A DNA stretch of 64,000 bases from DASXZH01 sp036502005 (GTDB taxonomy: Bacteria; Armatimonadota; Fimbriimonadia; Fimbriimonadales; Fimbriimonadaceae). The DNA is taken from contig DASXZH010000020.1 of NCBI GenBank assembly GCA_036502005.1, positions 45,607-109,606 of the forward strand. Direction: 5' to 3'. This document shows, one piece after another, positions 7,262-14,744 of the stretch; the first letter of the stretch is position 1; every line of letters starts with the position of its first letter. Below the pieces are notes generated by a model. It searched no databases, was not told the origin of the DNA, and worked only from the letters and a program-made list of their open reading frames with translations. The position numbers and the translations under genes were made by a program.

Positions 7262-8906
7262 CCGGTACCCGGACTACGTCATGGTGCCTTCGTCGGTGAC
7301 AATTCAGGCTGGAAAGCCGTCCGCAACGTTCCCAATAACAACGAAGCCTTACTGGGCAAACTTCAGCAATCTTATTGCGGGCAAGGATTCGGACTCCACT
7401 GCCAGCGTGGCGCTATCGATTCAAGATACCAATATCAAATCACTTTCCATTGCCAGTAAAACGCTAGGAGGCGGAGACAAGGAGAACGCCACCGTAACCT
7501 TGGCTTACCCCGCCCCGACCGGAGGCTGGTTGGTTAACCTTAAGTCGGCAAATAGCGCCTATGTGACCGTTCCAGCAACAGTGTTGGTAGCGGCTGGCGC
7601 AACCACAGCAACATTTCCAGTGGCGGCAAAGCCCTACCATTTAGATTACGCCTGTGAGCTTGGAGCTTCTGATGCCTTTACCAGTGAAGACACGGCCGTA
7701 GAAGTCCTCGTCGATTCGATCACCAATGTTGCTTTCTCTTCGCCTACCATTATCGCCGGAGGCTCCTCAACCGGCACCGTAACCCTTGATCGGCCAGCCC
7801 CGTACGGCGGTTGGAACGTGGATCTTGTAAGCCAATATCCGGCGTTAGTTGATGTGCCAAGCTACGTAACGGTCCCGGCAGGCTCCAAATCTGTCACCTT
7901 CATTACGACCACGGTTGCCAATTTTGAGAATTACACAAGCGAAGTCTTAGCCAGAGATATAGCAAGTTCTGTAAAAGGAAGCCTAAACATCCACGAGGCG
8001 ACTGCTACGATCCAAATCCCTGGAGGCGCTGCGAGTATTGCTTACGATCCTGTCCATGAAGTTCTGATCGTGGTCCCGAGTCCGGGACAACCGCTGGCCC
8101 CCACTCGCTCTCAGAACGCCATTTTTATTATTGATCCCTCAACTGGCGGGACGGTCAATACCGTAACCCTTCCAAGCGTGTCTCTTCCTGTAACTATGAG
8201 CAGCGATAACAGCAACATTTTTGTTGCCTGTGCTGACGGAACCGTTCGCGCCCTTGACCCCTCGACCTATGAGGTTAAGTTCACGGCTACCTTGCCTGGC
8301 GGGAATGCAAGCGGCATTCAGGCGTTGCCAGGGGTAGGCAACGGCAACAGCTTCATTTTTTGGAACGGCCAATGGACCTACATTGTGGACGAGACCACCG
8401 TGAGGCCGAACGCCATCGGCAATGGCTATTCGCAGGCTGTAAGCGAAGATGGCACCAAATGGGTTGGGGGCGATTATCGCTATGAACCTAACAACTATAG
8501 CGTCGCAAAAATTAACGCCCAGGGCTTCTATGACGGTGTTTCGGGCTATTCACCCGTTAGTCCCAACTTGACCTATGTTGACGGATATCCGGTCGATGGG
8601 ACGGGGGCCGTTCTAAATCCCGATAACGGCACTCTATTTACAACTTTGCCATTTGTATCTTCAGGCAACCGCCAGCTTTGTGGCATCCCGAATACTCCGG
8701 ACGTTCTCTCAGTGAGTTGGGGACCGGATGCTGCTCAGGTTACAGACGTTGCTGCCCAAACCTCGTTAGGGACCTTTAATCTGCCTAATACTGATGGCGG
8801 ACTTGGGCCCGTTATCTACTTAGGACATCACCGAATGGCTTACTTCACTTTTGGATATATTAGCGATTATCAAATAGTGATTGTTGTCAATCCGCTGATT
8901 CCTTAA
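7245..8906 (+). CDS. Ig-like repeat plus beta-propeller-like secreted protein (3' part after frameshift)
   Basis: A 553-residue frame without its own signal peptide. Residues 1-250 contain about three Ig-like/bacterial-adhesin-style repeats with the pattern TVTL-x-PAPxGGW, then a strand, V-P-x-V-x-V-x-AG-x-x-x-x-TF. The second half has propeller-type features: AIFIIDPSTGGTVNTVTLP, NIFVACADGTVRALDPST and VSEDGTKWVGGD. The GTG at 7245 lies inside the lost junction with the 7067 frame and is probably not a natural start; the intact gene would be about 7067-8906. Its likely location was periplasmic or cell-surface. No catalytic motif was seen. Confidence 0.65.
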   Translation: MVTLTSRYPDYVMVPSSVTIQAGKPSATFPITTKPYWANFSNLIAGKDSDSTASVALSIQDTNIKSLSIASKTLGGGDKENATVTLAYPAPTGGWLVNLKSANSAYVTVPATVLVAAGATTATFPVAAKPYHLDYACELGASDAFTSEDTAVEVLVDSITNVAFSSPTIIAGGSSTGTVTLDRPAPYGGWNVDLVSQYPALVDVPSYVTVPAGSKSVTFITTTVANFENYTSEVLARDIASSVKGSLNIHEATATIQIPGGAASIAYDPVHEVLIVVPSPGQPLAPTRSQNAIFIIDPSTGGTVNTVTLPSVSLPVTMSSDNSNIFVACADGTVRALDPSTYEVKFTATLPGGNASGIQALPGVGNGNSFIFWNGQWTYIVDETTVRPNAIGNGYSQAVSEDGTKWVGGDYRYEPNNYSVAKINAQGFYDGVSGYSPVSPNLTYVDGYPVDGTGAVLNPDNGTLFTTLPFVSSGNRQLCGIPNTPDVLSVSWGPDAAQVTDVAAQTSLGTFNLPNTDGGLGPVIYLGHHRMAYFTFGYISDYQIVIVVNPLIP

Positions 8907-8932
8907 AGCCGCAGGCAAGGCTAAACGAAAAC

Positions 8933-9868
8933 TTAGTATCCGAGTGCCTTGTCGACCGGTTTCGGTGGATCACCGGCGACGAGGCGCTCCAGCAACGAAC
9001 CTAGAACTTCGAATCGGCGGGGCTCTGTCTGTTCTGTGCGCCAGGTGATGTGTGGAGAAAGGATCACGTTATCAAGTTCGTTGAACGGAAAATTGAAGAA
9101 CTTCCCTTCCTCATCGAAAGAATTCCACCAAACGTCTAGCGCCGCGCCGTGGATAGCTCTCTTCTTGAGAGCCTCATAAAGCGCTTCTTCTTCAAAAATA
9201 TCGGCTCTGGCTATATTGACGATCATCGCCTGCGGTTTAAGCAAAGCTAGTTCTGCTTCGCCGATCAAATTGCGGGTCTCGGAGGTTGAAGGCGCGGCAA
9301 TGAAGAGCACATCGGCTTGTGGCAGCACATCGCGAAGTGAAGAAATTGGCAAACACCCCTCGGATTGCCCGCTCCTCGTTAATCCGATCACTTTCATATC
9401 GAAAAGTGAGCAAAGCCTTCCGATCTCCCGGCCGATGGCGCCAAATCCTAACACCACCGCTGTTTTGCCGTGCAAGGTTGGGGGCGGCATCTCTTCGTGC
9501 CGTGCGGGCCAACGGCCTTTTCTCATCTCGCCGTCGTTGCGACAGACGTTTCTTGACAGCGCCAGCAGGAGGATCATCGCACCTTCAGCCACGATCTCTG
9601 CTTGAAAATGCATGTTATAGAGAAGCAGATCGGGATATGGCTGCAACACTTTCAGAGTTTCCTGGGAGATGCCAGTAAAGGGGATTACAACGCTTTTAAG
9701 GTTTGGGCAAGCAGATAACTGCTTCTCTGTTGGATAGCCCATAACGAGGATCGTAGTCTCGGCGGGTGGCGTCTCTCCGTAACTTATCGCAACGCCGTCA
9801 AGTTTGGCCTGAAGCTGTTGCTTGTAAGCGTCGTGCGGCTCAACGTAGAGATGGATATGCGGGCCCAT
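8933..9868 (-). CDS. D-isomer-specific 2-hydroxyacid dehydrogenase (NAD-dependent)
   Basis: A 311-residue protein with the family's two-domain layout. The NAD-binding Rossmann motif is GFGAIGREIG (about residue 143) followed by a basic segment (LTRSG). The catalytic Arg is in VNIARADI, the Glu region is near ALYEALKKRAIHGAALDVW, and the catalytic His is in LSPHITW. It would interconvert a 2-ketoacid and a D-2-hydroxyacid; the substrate cannot be set from sequence. It stands alone. TACGCT lies exactly 6 nt before the ATG on the minus strand. Confidence 0.85.
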   Translation of the reverse strand: MGPHIHLYVEPHDAYKQQLQAKLDGVAISYGETPPAETTILVMGYPTEKQLSACPNLKSVVIPFTGISQETLKVLQPYPDLLLYNMHFQAEIVAEGAMILLLALSRNVCRNDGEMRKGRWPARHEEMPPPTLHGKTAVVLGFGAIGREIGRLCSLFDMKVIGLTRSGQSEGCLPISSLRDVLPQADVLFIAAPSTSETRNLIGEAELALLKPQAMIVNIARADIFEEEALYEALKKRAIHGAALDVWWNSFDEEGKFFNFPFNELDNVILSPHITWRTEQTEPRRFEVLGSLLERLVAGDPPKPVDKALGY

Positions 9869-9874
9869 GCATCT

Positions 9875-9880
9875 AGCGTA
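9875..9880 (-). promoter_or_regulatory. -10-like TACGCT 6 nt before the ATG (candidate leaderless promoter)
   Basis: Minus-strand TACGCT, then AGATGC, then the ATG at 9868. It has the same geometry as at 1112, 11168, 20709 and 38768. No ribosome-binding site is present. Confidence 0.45.
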
Positions 9881-9925
9881 CCAATAACCGTTTCCGCTTG
9901 GTTGAGGCCACGATTCCGCAGCATT

Positions 9926-10498
9926 CTAAAAAAGAAAAGGAACGATCATCTTCGAACGCTTTTTGTATTCTTGATATTGTTCCGGGAATGTTTCAGCCAT
10001 GAGCTTCTCTTCGGTGACTGCGCTGAAAACAAAGTATGCGACAAAAAAGAAAAAGACAAGAAGCCACACTCTTAGGCCAACCAAAGAGGTTCCTAGGAGG
10101 GCAAGCAATATCCCGCTGTAGATGGGATGGCGGACAAACCGATAGGGACCGCTCGTGACGAGTTCTGGTTCCTCGCGCATGGTCATTGGCATTCCCCAGT
10201 TTCTTCCTAAATGGACTCTTGCCCAGATTGCGAAGGCAAAGCCAAGCGCACAAATCAGCACTGCCGACCAGTCAAACAGTTCGTCGCTAGGAAGGAGTCT
10301 TTCTCTGAAAAACGTTCTTGCAACAGGCAGGTTGCACACTATCACCACCAAAGCAATTAAAACGATCCTTGAGATAAACCAAGTCTGCCCAGTGGGCCGT
10401 ACTGTCTTCTTCGCGAAGGCGGCTGAGACTAGCCAATAGATCCAGAAAACTAGCCAAAGGAACCCTAAAGCTGCATTGGCCCAGCTTGAAATCTTCAT
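9926..10498 (-). CDS. Membrane methyltransferase of the isoprenylcysteine carboxyl methyltransferase (ICMT/PEMT) family
   Basis: A 190-residue protein with several transmembrane helices (residues about 8-28, 42-62, 78-95, 130-160). The family signature GPYRFVRHPIYSGILLALLG marks the SAM-binding region, followed by a pair of helices and a C-terminal acidic EEKLMAETFPEQYQEYKKR segment, both typical of ICMT-like bacterial proteins. It probably methylates a small lipid or quinone-like molecule in the inner membrane; the substrate is unknown. It is read in the same direction as the hypothetical gene just upstream, 24 bases away. Confidence 0.8.
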   Translation of the reverse strand: MKISSWANAALGFLWLVFWIYWLVSAAFAKKTVRPTGQTWFISRIVLIALVVIVCNLPVARTFFRERLLPSDELFDWSAVLICALGFAFAIWARVHLGRNWGMPMTMREEPELVTSGPYRFVRHPIYSGILLALLGTSLVGLRVWLLVFFFFVAYFVFSAVTEEKLMAETFPEQYQEYKKRSKMIVPFLF

Positions 10499-10522
10499 TG
10501 TTCTATGATTCTGAGGATGCCG

Positions 10523-11086
10523 TTAATCCTTATGTTGTCGAGGAATAAGTTCAACATAAAGAATCAGGCCCGCTTCGTCCCCATTTACCAAGAGCGACAT
10601 GTGCGAATTTTCCACCACGAAAATGGGCTCCTCAATATCGTAGGGAATCATTGCCCAATAGTAGTCAAGTTCATCCTTTGTTGGCTTGCGCACCTTTATG
10701 GGTGCGATGGTGCACATCGATTGGACCGTAAGCGCAAAATCATCAATGTCATCCTTCGTGTTATAGAGGCGACCCTCAAGCTCTTGCGGCGCACCCCCCT
10801 TAACAGGTACGGTGATCTTAAGAAGCTTGCCTGATCGAGCAGCATCCGGCAACTGTCTCTTTAAGACCCCATAAAGATTCGGCCCGCACATAACGGCTTT
10901 GCCAAACAGCGCGTCTCGCTCTTTGTCACTAAACTTTTTGTCATGCAAGCTGCTTAGAAGCTTCACAAATGCCGCGTTGACCTGGGGGGTTGCTTTCTTG
11001 TATCGAACTCCTGGCGAAATGTCTTGTGCCATCGAAAGCACCATAATTGCCAAGAGCCCGAGGACGCTTAGGGTACGAGAAATCAT
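10523..11086 (-). CDS. Secreted protein of unknown function
   Basis: A 187-residue protein with a signal peptide (about residues 1-21, ISRTLSVLGLLAIMVLSMAQ) and probably soluble in the periplasm. The mature part mixes helices and strands and has two cysteines (MCGPN and SMCTI) that could form a disulphide. I recognise no family. The gene is 24 bases upstream of the ICMT-like gene and probably shares its transcript. It diverges from the CsgG-like gene at 11180. Confidence 0.6.
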   Translation of the reverse strand: MISRTLSVLGLLAIMVLSMAQDISPGVRYKKATPQVNAAFVKLLSSLHDKKFSDKERDALFGKAVMCGPNLYGVLKRQLPDAARSGKLLKITVPVKGGAPQELEGRLYNTKDDIDDFALTVQSMCTIAPIKVRKPTKDELDYYWAMIPYDIEEPIFVVENSHMSLLVNGDEAGLILYVELIPRQHKD

Positions 11087-11167
11087 TACAGTTATGGACG
11101 CGCCATCAGGGCTCGACTTGCCGAAGAAATAATAGGTTGGCCCAAAGAACTAAAGGGCCATTCGCGA

Positions 11168-11173
11168 TATAAT
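11168..11173 (+). promoter_or_regulatory. -10 hexamer TATAAT 6 nt before the ATG (candidate leaderless promoter)
   Basis: A consensus TATAAT, then GGCGAT, then ATG 11180. Transcription would begin at or next to the A of the start codon. No ribosome-binding site could fit on such a transcript. This is the clearest of the leaderless candidates. Confidence 0.65.
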
Positions 11174-11179
11174 GGCGAT

Positions 11180-12106
11180 ATGAAAGCCACCCGCTTCCTC
11201 TTTACAACTGCTTCGATTTTGGTTCTCTGCTCCGCCGTTTTTGCAACGGATAAGACGCTGAAGATGAGAATTGCGGTGGTCCCTCTCGACTGGTCCGGAC
11301 ACGATTCTGTGGCGAACCAGGGTGTACCGGCTGATTTCCAGAACGGAATCTATGAAAAGCTTACCAAGAAGCTGTTTGATACCGGAAAGTTCATCATTCT
11401 TGAGCGCGACGCGATGGACGCGATGCTAAAAGAGAAGGATATCAAGCAGGACAATACGGGCCAAAATCAGAAGGGCAAAACCGTTCCGGCCCAGGCCATG
11501 GTGCAGGGAAAAGTGACCGATTTTAGCCTGAATAGCAGCGGCACCGGCGGCGGAATCTCTGTTCCGACTCCATTCGGAGGAATCGGCGGAGGCGGCAGTG
11601 TGACCACCGCCCGCGTTGGAATGAACGTTCGCATTTTTGACGTCGACACGAGCGAATTGCTTGCTACCGAGGACGCTGATAAGTCGGTTGAACAGCACAA
11701 CTGGTCGATCTCGGCAAACATCGGCGGCGTGTTCGCCGACATGAACCACTTCGACGCTTCGCCCCTCGGAAAGGCAACCACAAAGGCGATCGACGAAGCG
11801 GTAGACAAGATCGTTGCCGACCTCGCCAAACAGCCTTGGTCTGCGAGCGTTGCCGATTGGGACGGCACCGCCAAGGAGGTTACGATCAACGCTGGCTCGG
11901 ACCTTGGAGTTCAGGAAGGGGATGGCTTCGATATCTATCGCGTGACCAAGGTGATTAAAGACCCCGACACAGGCGAGATCTTGGGAAAGAAATCGAGCAA
12001 GGTCGGTTCTATCAAGATCAAGTCCGTTGAGAAGAAGTTTGCGGTCGCAACTCCTATCGATGGGTCAGATTTCCAGGTCGGCGATATCGTTAAAGAACAG
12101 AAATAA
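11180..12106 (+). CDS. CsgG-family secreted protein
   Basis: A 308-residue protein with a cleavable signal peptide (about residues 1-22, ends VFAT). Residues 28-200 match the CsgG/curli-assembly fold: KMRIAVVPLDWSG, GIYEKLTKKLFDTGKFIILER, AMVQGKVTDF and TTARVGMNVRIFDVDTSELL. The Gly-rich loop GGIGGGGS is in the same region. The C-terminal about 90 residues form a small beta domain (INAGSDLGVQEGDGFDIYR; FAVATPIDGSDFQVGDIV) like those in FlgT-type proteins. No Cys lipobox is present, so it is not a classical CsgG lipoprotein pore. No curli genes lie nearby; a periplasmic or outer-membrane-associated role is inferred. Confidence 0.75.
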   Translation: MKATRFLFTTASILVLCSAVFATDKTLKMRIAVVPLDWSGHDSVANQGVPADFQNGIYEKLTKKLFDTGKFIILERDAMDAMLKEKDIKQDNTGQNQKGKTVPAQAMVQGKVTDFSLNSSGTGGGISVPTPFGGIGGGGSVTTARVGMNVRIFDVDTSELLATEDADKSVEQHNWSISANIGGVFADMNHFDASPLGKATTKAIDEAVDKIVADLAKQPWSASVADWDGTAKEVTINAGSDLGVQEGDGFDIYRVTKVIKDPDTGEILGKKSSKVGSIKIKSVEKKFAVATPIDGSDFQVGDIVKEQK

Positions 12107-12108
12107 GC

Positions 12109-12876
12109 CTAGAAAGCCTGAAACTGTCCATAGAGCTCATGCCCAGCGAACGGCTTACGCATAGCGCCAAAAGGCTCCCATTTCGAATGCCCGTCGCAAT
12201 AGGTTCCGTTAGAGCCATTTCCGTGGCGTGTAGACGCGATGGCAAAGACTGGGACACCTAGGTCCGTTGCGGTCGGAATGGCGGTGGTGTAAGGATTGCC
12301 GCTTGCGTCTCCAACCTCACCGAGCCAGGGATGATAGTGAACATCGCAATCGGCGTCATTGCGCTCGTTGATATAAACCGATTGGCTGGGCTCCGTGACC
12401 TGGCTTTGGTTCATCCCAAACAAGTAGTAAGCGTTTAGCAGAACGCTGCTTAGGTAGCCGGGAGAAGGAGGAGGTGCCCCATTTGCCAGACAGTTGCCGC
12501 TTGAATCCAACAGGGTTAAGCCGTGAGGATCTGGATCCATCGGGCAGTAGTAGATTTGAGTTTTGTCGACGCCTTTTGAAGCCACATAGGGCAGTATGTC
12601 CAGCAAGGGCGACCCGTAGTCGACGGTCTCAAGTTGGGCGTCGGAATCATCAGTCGCAGAGTTGCTGGTCGAAGGATGCTCTTGAGGATAAGTATCGTCA
12701 TTGTCGTTCAGATACAGCATCAGGGCGATGCCAATCTGGTTATCGTTGGAAAGGCAGGCTATCTTCTTTGCCGCCGCTTTTGCTTGAGCAAAGACGGGAA
12801 ATAGAATCGCGGCCAAAATGGCGATGATTGCAATGACTACAAGTAATTCAATAAGGGTGAAAGCTTTGCGCTTCAT
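12109..12876 (-). CDS. Pseudopilin-like secreted protein, H-X9-DG type (copy 2)
   Basis: A 255-residue protein. MKRKAFTLIELLVVIAII starts the prepilin helix, followed by FPVFAQAKAAAKKIACLSN. Near the C-terminus RHGNGSNGTYCDGHSKW keeps the exact H-X9-DG spacing. Four cysteines lie in the body. The ATG is preceded by GGAG in GGAGATCCTATA. The stop lies two bases from that of the convergent CsgG-like gene. Function as for the copy at 2052: an exported pilin-like protein of unknown role. Confidence 0.85.
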   Translation of the reverse strand: MKRKAFTLIELLVVIAIIAILAAILFPVFAQAKAAAKKIACLSNDNQIGIALMLYLNDNDDTYPQEHPSTSNSATDDSDAQLETVDYGSPLLDILPYVASKGVDKTQIYYCPMDPDPHGLTLLDSSGNCLANGAPPPSPGYLSSVLLNAYYLFGMNQSQVTEPSQSVYINERNDADCDVHYHPWLGEVGDASGNPYTTAIPTATDLGVPVFAIASTRHGNGSNGTYCDGHSKWEPFGAMRKPFAGHELYGQFQAF

Positions 12877-12899
12877 TATAGGATCTCCAAACAGTTCGT

Positions 12900-12919
12900 G
12901 AAGCCCGAGTTAGGGCTTC
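12900..12919 (-). terminator. 7-bp hairpin between the Cys-rich protein and pseudopilin genes
   Basis: GAAGCCC, loop GAGTTA, GGGCTTC. It could end the transcript of the 12941-13384 gene or form part of the pseudopilin leader. No strong U-run follows, so the terminator call is weak. Confidence 0.35.
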
Positions 12920-12940
12920 AAAGTGGGAACTAATACGCAG

Positions 12941-13384
12941 TTAGGCTGCGCGATCCCAGGCCTGATTAGGAGGCAAAATGGAAGGAGAGGAATCAATCGA
13001 GCAATAGGTTTGCTCGAAGGTATACGAACGCCGGAAGTCGGGGATAGCTGATAGTTGCTCGACTACCACCTCATTTCCAAAGAGGACCTGCACCTTTGTT
13101 TGCGAAGTAGCCTTTTGTTGCGAAGCGCCCTTTTCCGCGCATCGGCATTGGACAAAGCCTTTGTCGCCGGGCCTCGGCGCTCTTTTTGTACACACGAGCT
13201 TTCCGCAACAGTTTATGCTTGCCACGTTTACTTGCTGAACGGGCGCTGTGGGACACTGAACTCCGCTCGGCGTAACTGCCGCAGCGGGAAAAACGGAATA
13301 CAGCGCAAATAATCCAGTCATTAGAATCGCTAAGACTGTCGCAAAGGGAACCTTGCAGATTCTGCTTCCTCTTGCTGCGCTCAT
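12941..13384 (-). CDS. Secreted Cys-rich protein of unknown function
   Basis: About 147 residues from ATG 13384; the frame extends 18 residues further but into the promoter of the divergent oxidase. The N-terminus is a signal peptide or anchor (VPFATVLAILMTGLFALYSVFPAAA). The mature region holds a cysteine cluster (QCPTAP, NCCGKLVCTKR, QCRCAEKG) followed by a variable tail with one more Cys. Spacing suggests disulphides or metal binding, but no known zinc-ribbon could be assigned. Neighbours give no hint. Confidence 0.5.
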   Translation of the reverse strand: MSAARGSRICKVPFATVLAILMTGLFALYSVFPAAAVTPSGVQCPTAPVQQVNVASINCCGKLVCTKRAPRPGDKGFVQCRCAEKGASQQKATSQTKVQVLFGNEVVVEQLSAIPDFRRSYTFEQTYCSIDSSPSILPPNQAWDRAA

Positions 13385-13448
13385 ATAGCCTATAACGATG
13401 TTACCATGAAGGTTGTTTCGCTTAGGCTCTGACTTCACTACCAGGTGT

Positions 13449-14744
13449 ATGCTGATTCGCGGTGAACGGGCGATTCAACAAGGGAGTGGATTGAGACCTC
13501 AGACTTCCAGATGTGTAGTGATCGGCGCGGGGATTGTTGGGCTTTGTGTGGCTGATGCCTTGTTGGACCGCGGCTTTGAGGTCATCGTCTTGGAGCGTGA
13601 CCAGGTCCTTGGAGAAGGCTGTTCTTATGGCAACGGCGGAATCGTGGTGCCTAGTCATTTCGTTCCCCTTGCCTCGCCCGATGCGGTTCGCGCGGGATTG
13701 AAAATGCTTCTCGATTCGAGCAGCCCCTTCGGAATCCGCGGTGTGTTTTCGCTGGAAACGCTGAGCTTTCTCTATAAGTTTGTACGGGCTGCAACTCCTG
13801 CGCGCGTTGCCCAGGCTTCCCCGTTGCTAATGGATTTGAACCTGGCAAGCCGAGGGCTTTACCAAGATCTAATCACCAAATTCGATGCGCGCGTTGGTTT
13901 TGAACAGCGCGGCCTTCTTATGCTTTGTTCCACCGAAGCTGGCTTGGTAGGTGAACAACACTTGGCCGAGGACGCCGAAAAGCTCGGGTTGAAAGTTGAG
14001 ATACTGGATAAGCAAGGCATAAGGCAACTTGAATCAGAAATGGAAATCAATGCCATGGGCGGGGTTTTCTTTCATGACGATGCCCACCTGACGCCTCCCG
14101 CATTCATGCAGGCCCTATTGAAGCAAGTGGAAACCAAAGGTGGCCAGATCCGAACCGGCGCAGAAGTTAGCGGGTTTTTGGTGGAAAACGAAGCCATAAA
14201 ATCAGTCGTGCTTGGGCAAGAAAAGTTGGAGGCGGATGAGGTGGTTCTTTGCGCGGGCGTATGGTCGGGCCACCTTGCCCGTATGCTCAACCTAAAAATG
14301 CCGCTTCTGGCGGGCAAAGGCTATGGCTTCACATTGGCCGATGCCCCTAAACCCAAACACCCGGCTATATCGGTTGAATCCCGAATCGCGGTGACGCCAA
14401 TGTTGGACGGGCTCCGCTTTGTCGGAACCCTGGAACTTGGCCCGAATGATCACTCGATCTCCCCGAAACGCCTTGCAGCGATGAAACGCAACATCACTAG
14501 TTTTTATCCTGACATTAAGCCAAAAGATGACTTGCAAGTTTGGAGTGGGCTGCGACCATGTACACCCGACGGACTTCCCTATCTTGGAAGATCCGAGGAA
14601 CTATCTAATCTCGTAATCGCCGCCGGTCACGCCATGATGGGCATGAGTCTAGGCCCAATCACGGGTAAGTTAGTGTCCGAGATTATCGCAGGCGATAAGC
14701 CTTCTTTCGATCTTGCGCTGCTTTCACCCGACCGTTATGATTAA
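13449..14744 (+). CDS. FAD-dependent D-amino-acid dehydrogenase (DadA family; D-hydroxyproline oxidation likely)
   Basis: About 431 residues from ATG 13449. A TTG at 13491 preceded by AGGGAG is an equally good start and leaves the usual short leader before the FAD motif. The dinucleotide-binding motif is VVIGAGIVGLCVADALLDRG with an ERD end. CSYGNGGIVVPSHFVPLASP is the DadA-type active-site segment. The C-terminal FAD motif is WSGLRPCTPDGLPYLG, then AAGHAMMGMSLGP. The gene overlaps the next by 8 bases. The pair oxidase plus ketoglutarate-semialdehyde dehydrogenase recalls bacterial trans-4-hydroxyproline catabolism, where the D-epimer is oxidised; epimerase and deaminase are not in the window. 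Confidence 0.8.
   Translation: MLIRGERAIQQGSGLRPQTSRCVVIGAGIVGLCVADALLDRGFEVIVLERDQVLGEGCSYGNGGIVVPSHFVPLASPDAVRAGLKMLLDSSSPFGIRGVFSLETLSFLYKFVRAATPARVAQASPLLMDLNLASRGLYQDLITKFDARVGFEQRGLLMLCSTEAGLVGEQHLAEDAEKLGLKVEILDKQGIRQLESEMEINAMGGVFFHDDAHLTPPAFMQALLKQVETKGGQIRTGAEVSGFLVENEAIKSVVLGQEKLEADEVVLCAGVWSGHLARMLNLKMPLLAGKGYGFTLADAPKPKHPAISVESRIAVTPMLDGLRFVGTLELGPNDHSISPKRLAAMKRNITSFYPDIKPKDDLQVWSGLRPCTPDGLPYLGRSEELSNLVIAAGHAMMGMSLGPITGKLVSEIIAGDKPSFDLALLSPDRYD

Noticed and set aside
13386..13403. Sixth LacI-type operator near the oxidase gene (TATAACGATGTTA)
   Set aside because: It matches only loosely, with poor symmetry and the wrong flanks compared with the five good sites.
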